6,656 nt of DNA from positions 1-6,656 of the forward strand of contig JAFNWA010000213.1 of NCBI GenBank assembly GCA_017383665.1, in the 5' to 3' direction. The position numbers were made by a program, and so were the translations under genes. The DNA comes from Bacteroidaceae bacterium. GTDB taxonomy: Bacteria; Bacteroidota; Bacteroidia; Bacteroidales; Bacteroidaceae. Shown here piece after piece: positions 6,101 to 6,656 of this stretch; positions within the stretch are counted from its first letter, which is position 1; every line of letters begins with the position of its first letter. The notes beneath the pieces are model-generated. The model was not told where the DNA came from and searched no databases. It saw only the letters and a list, made by a program, of their open reading frames with translations.

Positions 6101-6656
6101 TTAACGACGGAAAAGGTCTTTCAGACCGTCCATATCAAATGAGAGTGAGAAACGCAAAGTCTGGTCAAGCGGATTGCTCTGGGCAGTTGAGATAAGATAG
6201 GCTGCATCAAGAGAAAAAACGCTCATACGGAAACCTGCACCCAAGGTGAAATACTTTCTGTTTCCTTTGTATGCATCCTCATAGTGATAACCGCCACGCA
6301 AGAAGAACTGTTGGTTATAGCAGTATTCAAGACCTATACCGCCATATATCTCTCTCAACTCCTCTACGGCACCACCCGGGGCATCTGCAAACGACTGGAA
6401 AATACCGGTAATTGGTGAAATGTCATTATATCCTTTACCGTCAAGCCATGCCTGATACTCGGAGTATCGGCTGTTATCATCTACACCGGGAGCTGGGTTT
6501 TCTTCAAGGAACTGCTTATACGAAGGTTTGGTCGGCACCAGCAGTTTATTGACATCGACACTAATTGACAATGTGTTGTATTCATCGAACGGCAAGAGCA
6601 GCGAAGCACCCAAACGCAGATTGGTAGGGATGAACTCATTGGTTGCGCCACCGTCG
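6101..6656 (-). CDS. porV: PorV, type IX secretion system outer-membrane protein (C-terminal part)
   Basis: The last 184 residues of a protein that begins beyond the right edge are visible; the frame is open from base 6655 (DGGATNEFIPTNLR...) to the TAA at 6103-6101. The first stretch FIPTNLRLGASLLLPF, the segment VDVNKLLVPTKP, SPITGIFQSFADAPGG, QQFFLRGGYHYEDAYKGNRK and the terminus NPLDQTLRFSLSFDMDGLKDLFRR are characteristic of PorV (LptO), a FadL-like barrel of the outer membrane. In Porphyromonas gingivalis PorV shuttles type IX cargo to the PorU sortase complex, which cleaves the cargo signal and attaches A-LPS. A TTG at 6613 in this frame is internal, not a start. The related PorQ is less likely because of the PorV-like ending and ispF neighbour. 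porU would be expected upstream, outside the window. Confidence 0.92.
   Translation of the reverse strand, partial: DGGATNEFIPTNLRLGASLLLPFDEYNTLSISVDVNKLLVPTKPSYKQFLEENPAPGVDDNSRYSEYQAWLDGKGYNDISPITGIFQSFADAPGGAVEELREIYGGIGLEYCYNQQFFLRGGYHYEDAYKGNRKYFTLGAGFRMSVFSLDAAYLISTAQSNPLDQTLRFSLSFDMDGLKDLFRR

Overview
All recognisable genes in this window lie on the minus strand, and the gene set points to a member of the Bacteroidales (phylum Bacteroidota). The supporting signs are a PorV protein of the type IX secretion system, a Bacteroidota-type DUF6242 lipoprotein next to a DUF6089 barrel protein, a perfect Bacteroidota -7 promoter box (TAnnTTTG), and mostly absent Shine-Dalgarno sequences. PorV argues against Bacteroides itself, which generally lacks type IX secretion. 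It fits Prevotellaceae, Porphyromonadaceae, Muribaculaceae or a relative, but I cannot settle the genus.

Read in the direction of transcription (high to low coordinates), the window starts inside porV (6656-6101). It continues with ispF (6087-5614) and an exported lipoprotein metallophosphoesterase (5614-4790). These three are packed with a 13-base gap and a 1-base TGATG overlap, so they look like one transcript. A 139-base gap with a weak hairpin and a possible promoter leads to ribD (4650-3577), a bifunctional riboflavin enzyme. A second AT-rich gap of 80 bases carries a good promoter. It precedes a tightly packed block: DUF6242 lipoprotein (3496-2135), DUF6089 outer-membrane protein (2130-1429), uppS (1417-665) and the start of bamA (663-1, cut by the window edge). 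No stretch of 300 bases lacks a gene. I see no RNA gene, mobile element, CRISPR array or integrated element.

The common theme is the cell envelope. IspF makes a precursor of IPP and DMAPP. UppS condenses IPP into undecaprenyl diphosphate, the lipid carrier for peptidoglycan and O-antigen. BamA inserts outer-membrane barrels, PorV is such a barrel, and two uncharacterised exported proteins sit directly in front of uppS-bamA. RibD is the metabolic outlier. Most of this is core chromosome. The least understood parts are the DUF6242/DUF6089 pair and the exported phosphoesterase behind ispF. I found no strong evidence for a wholly new system.
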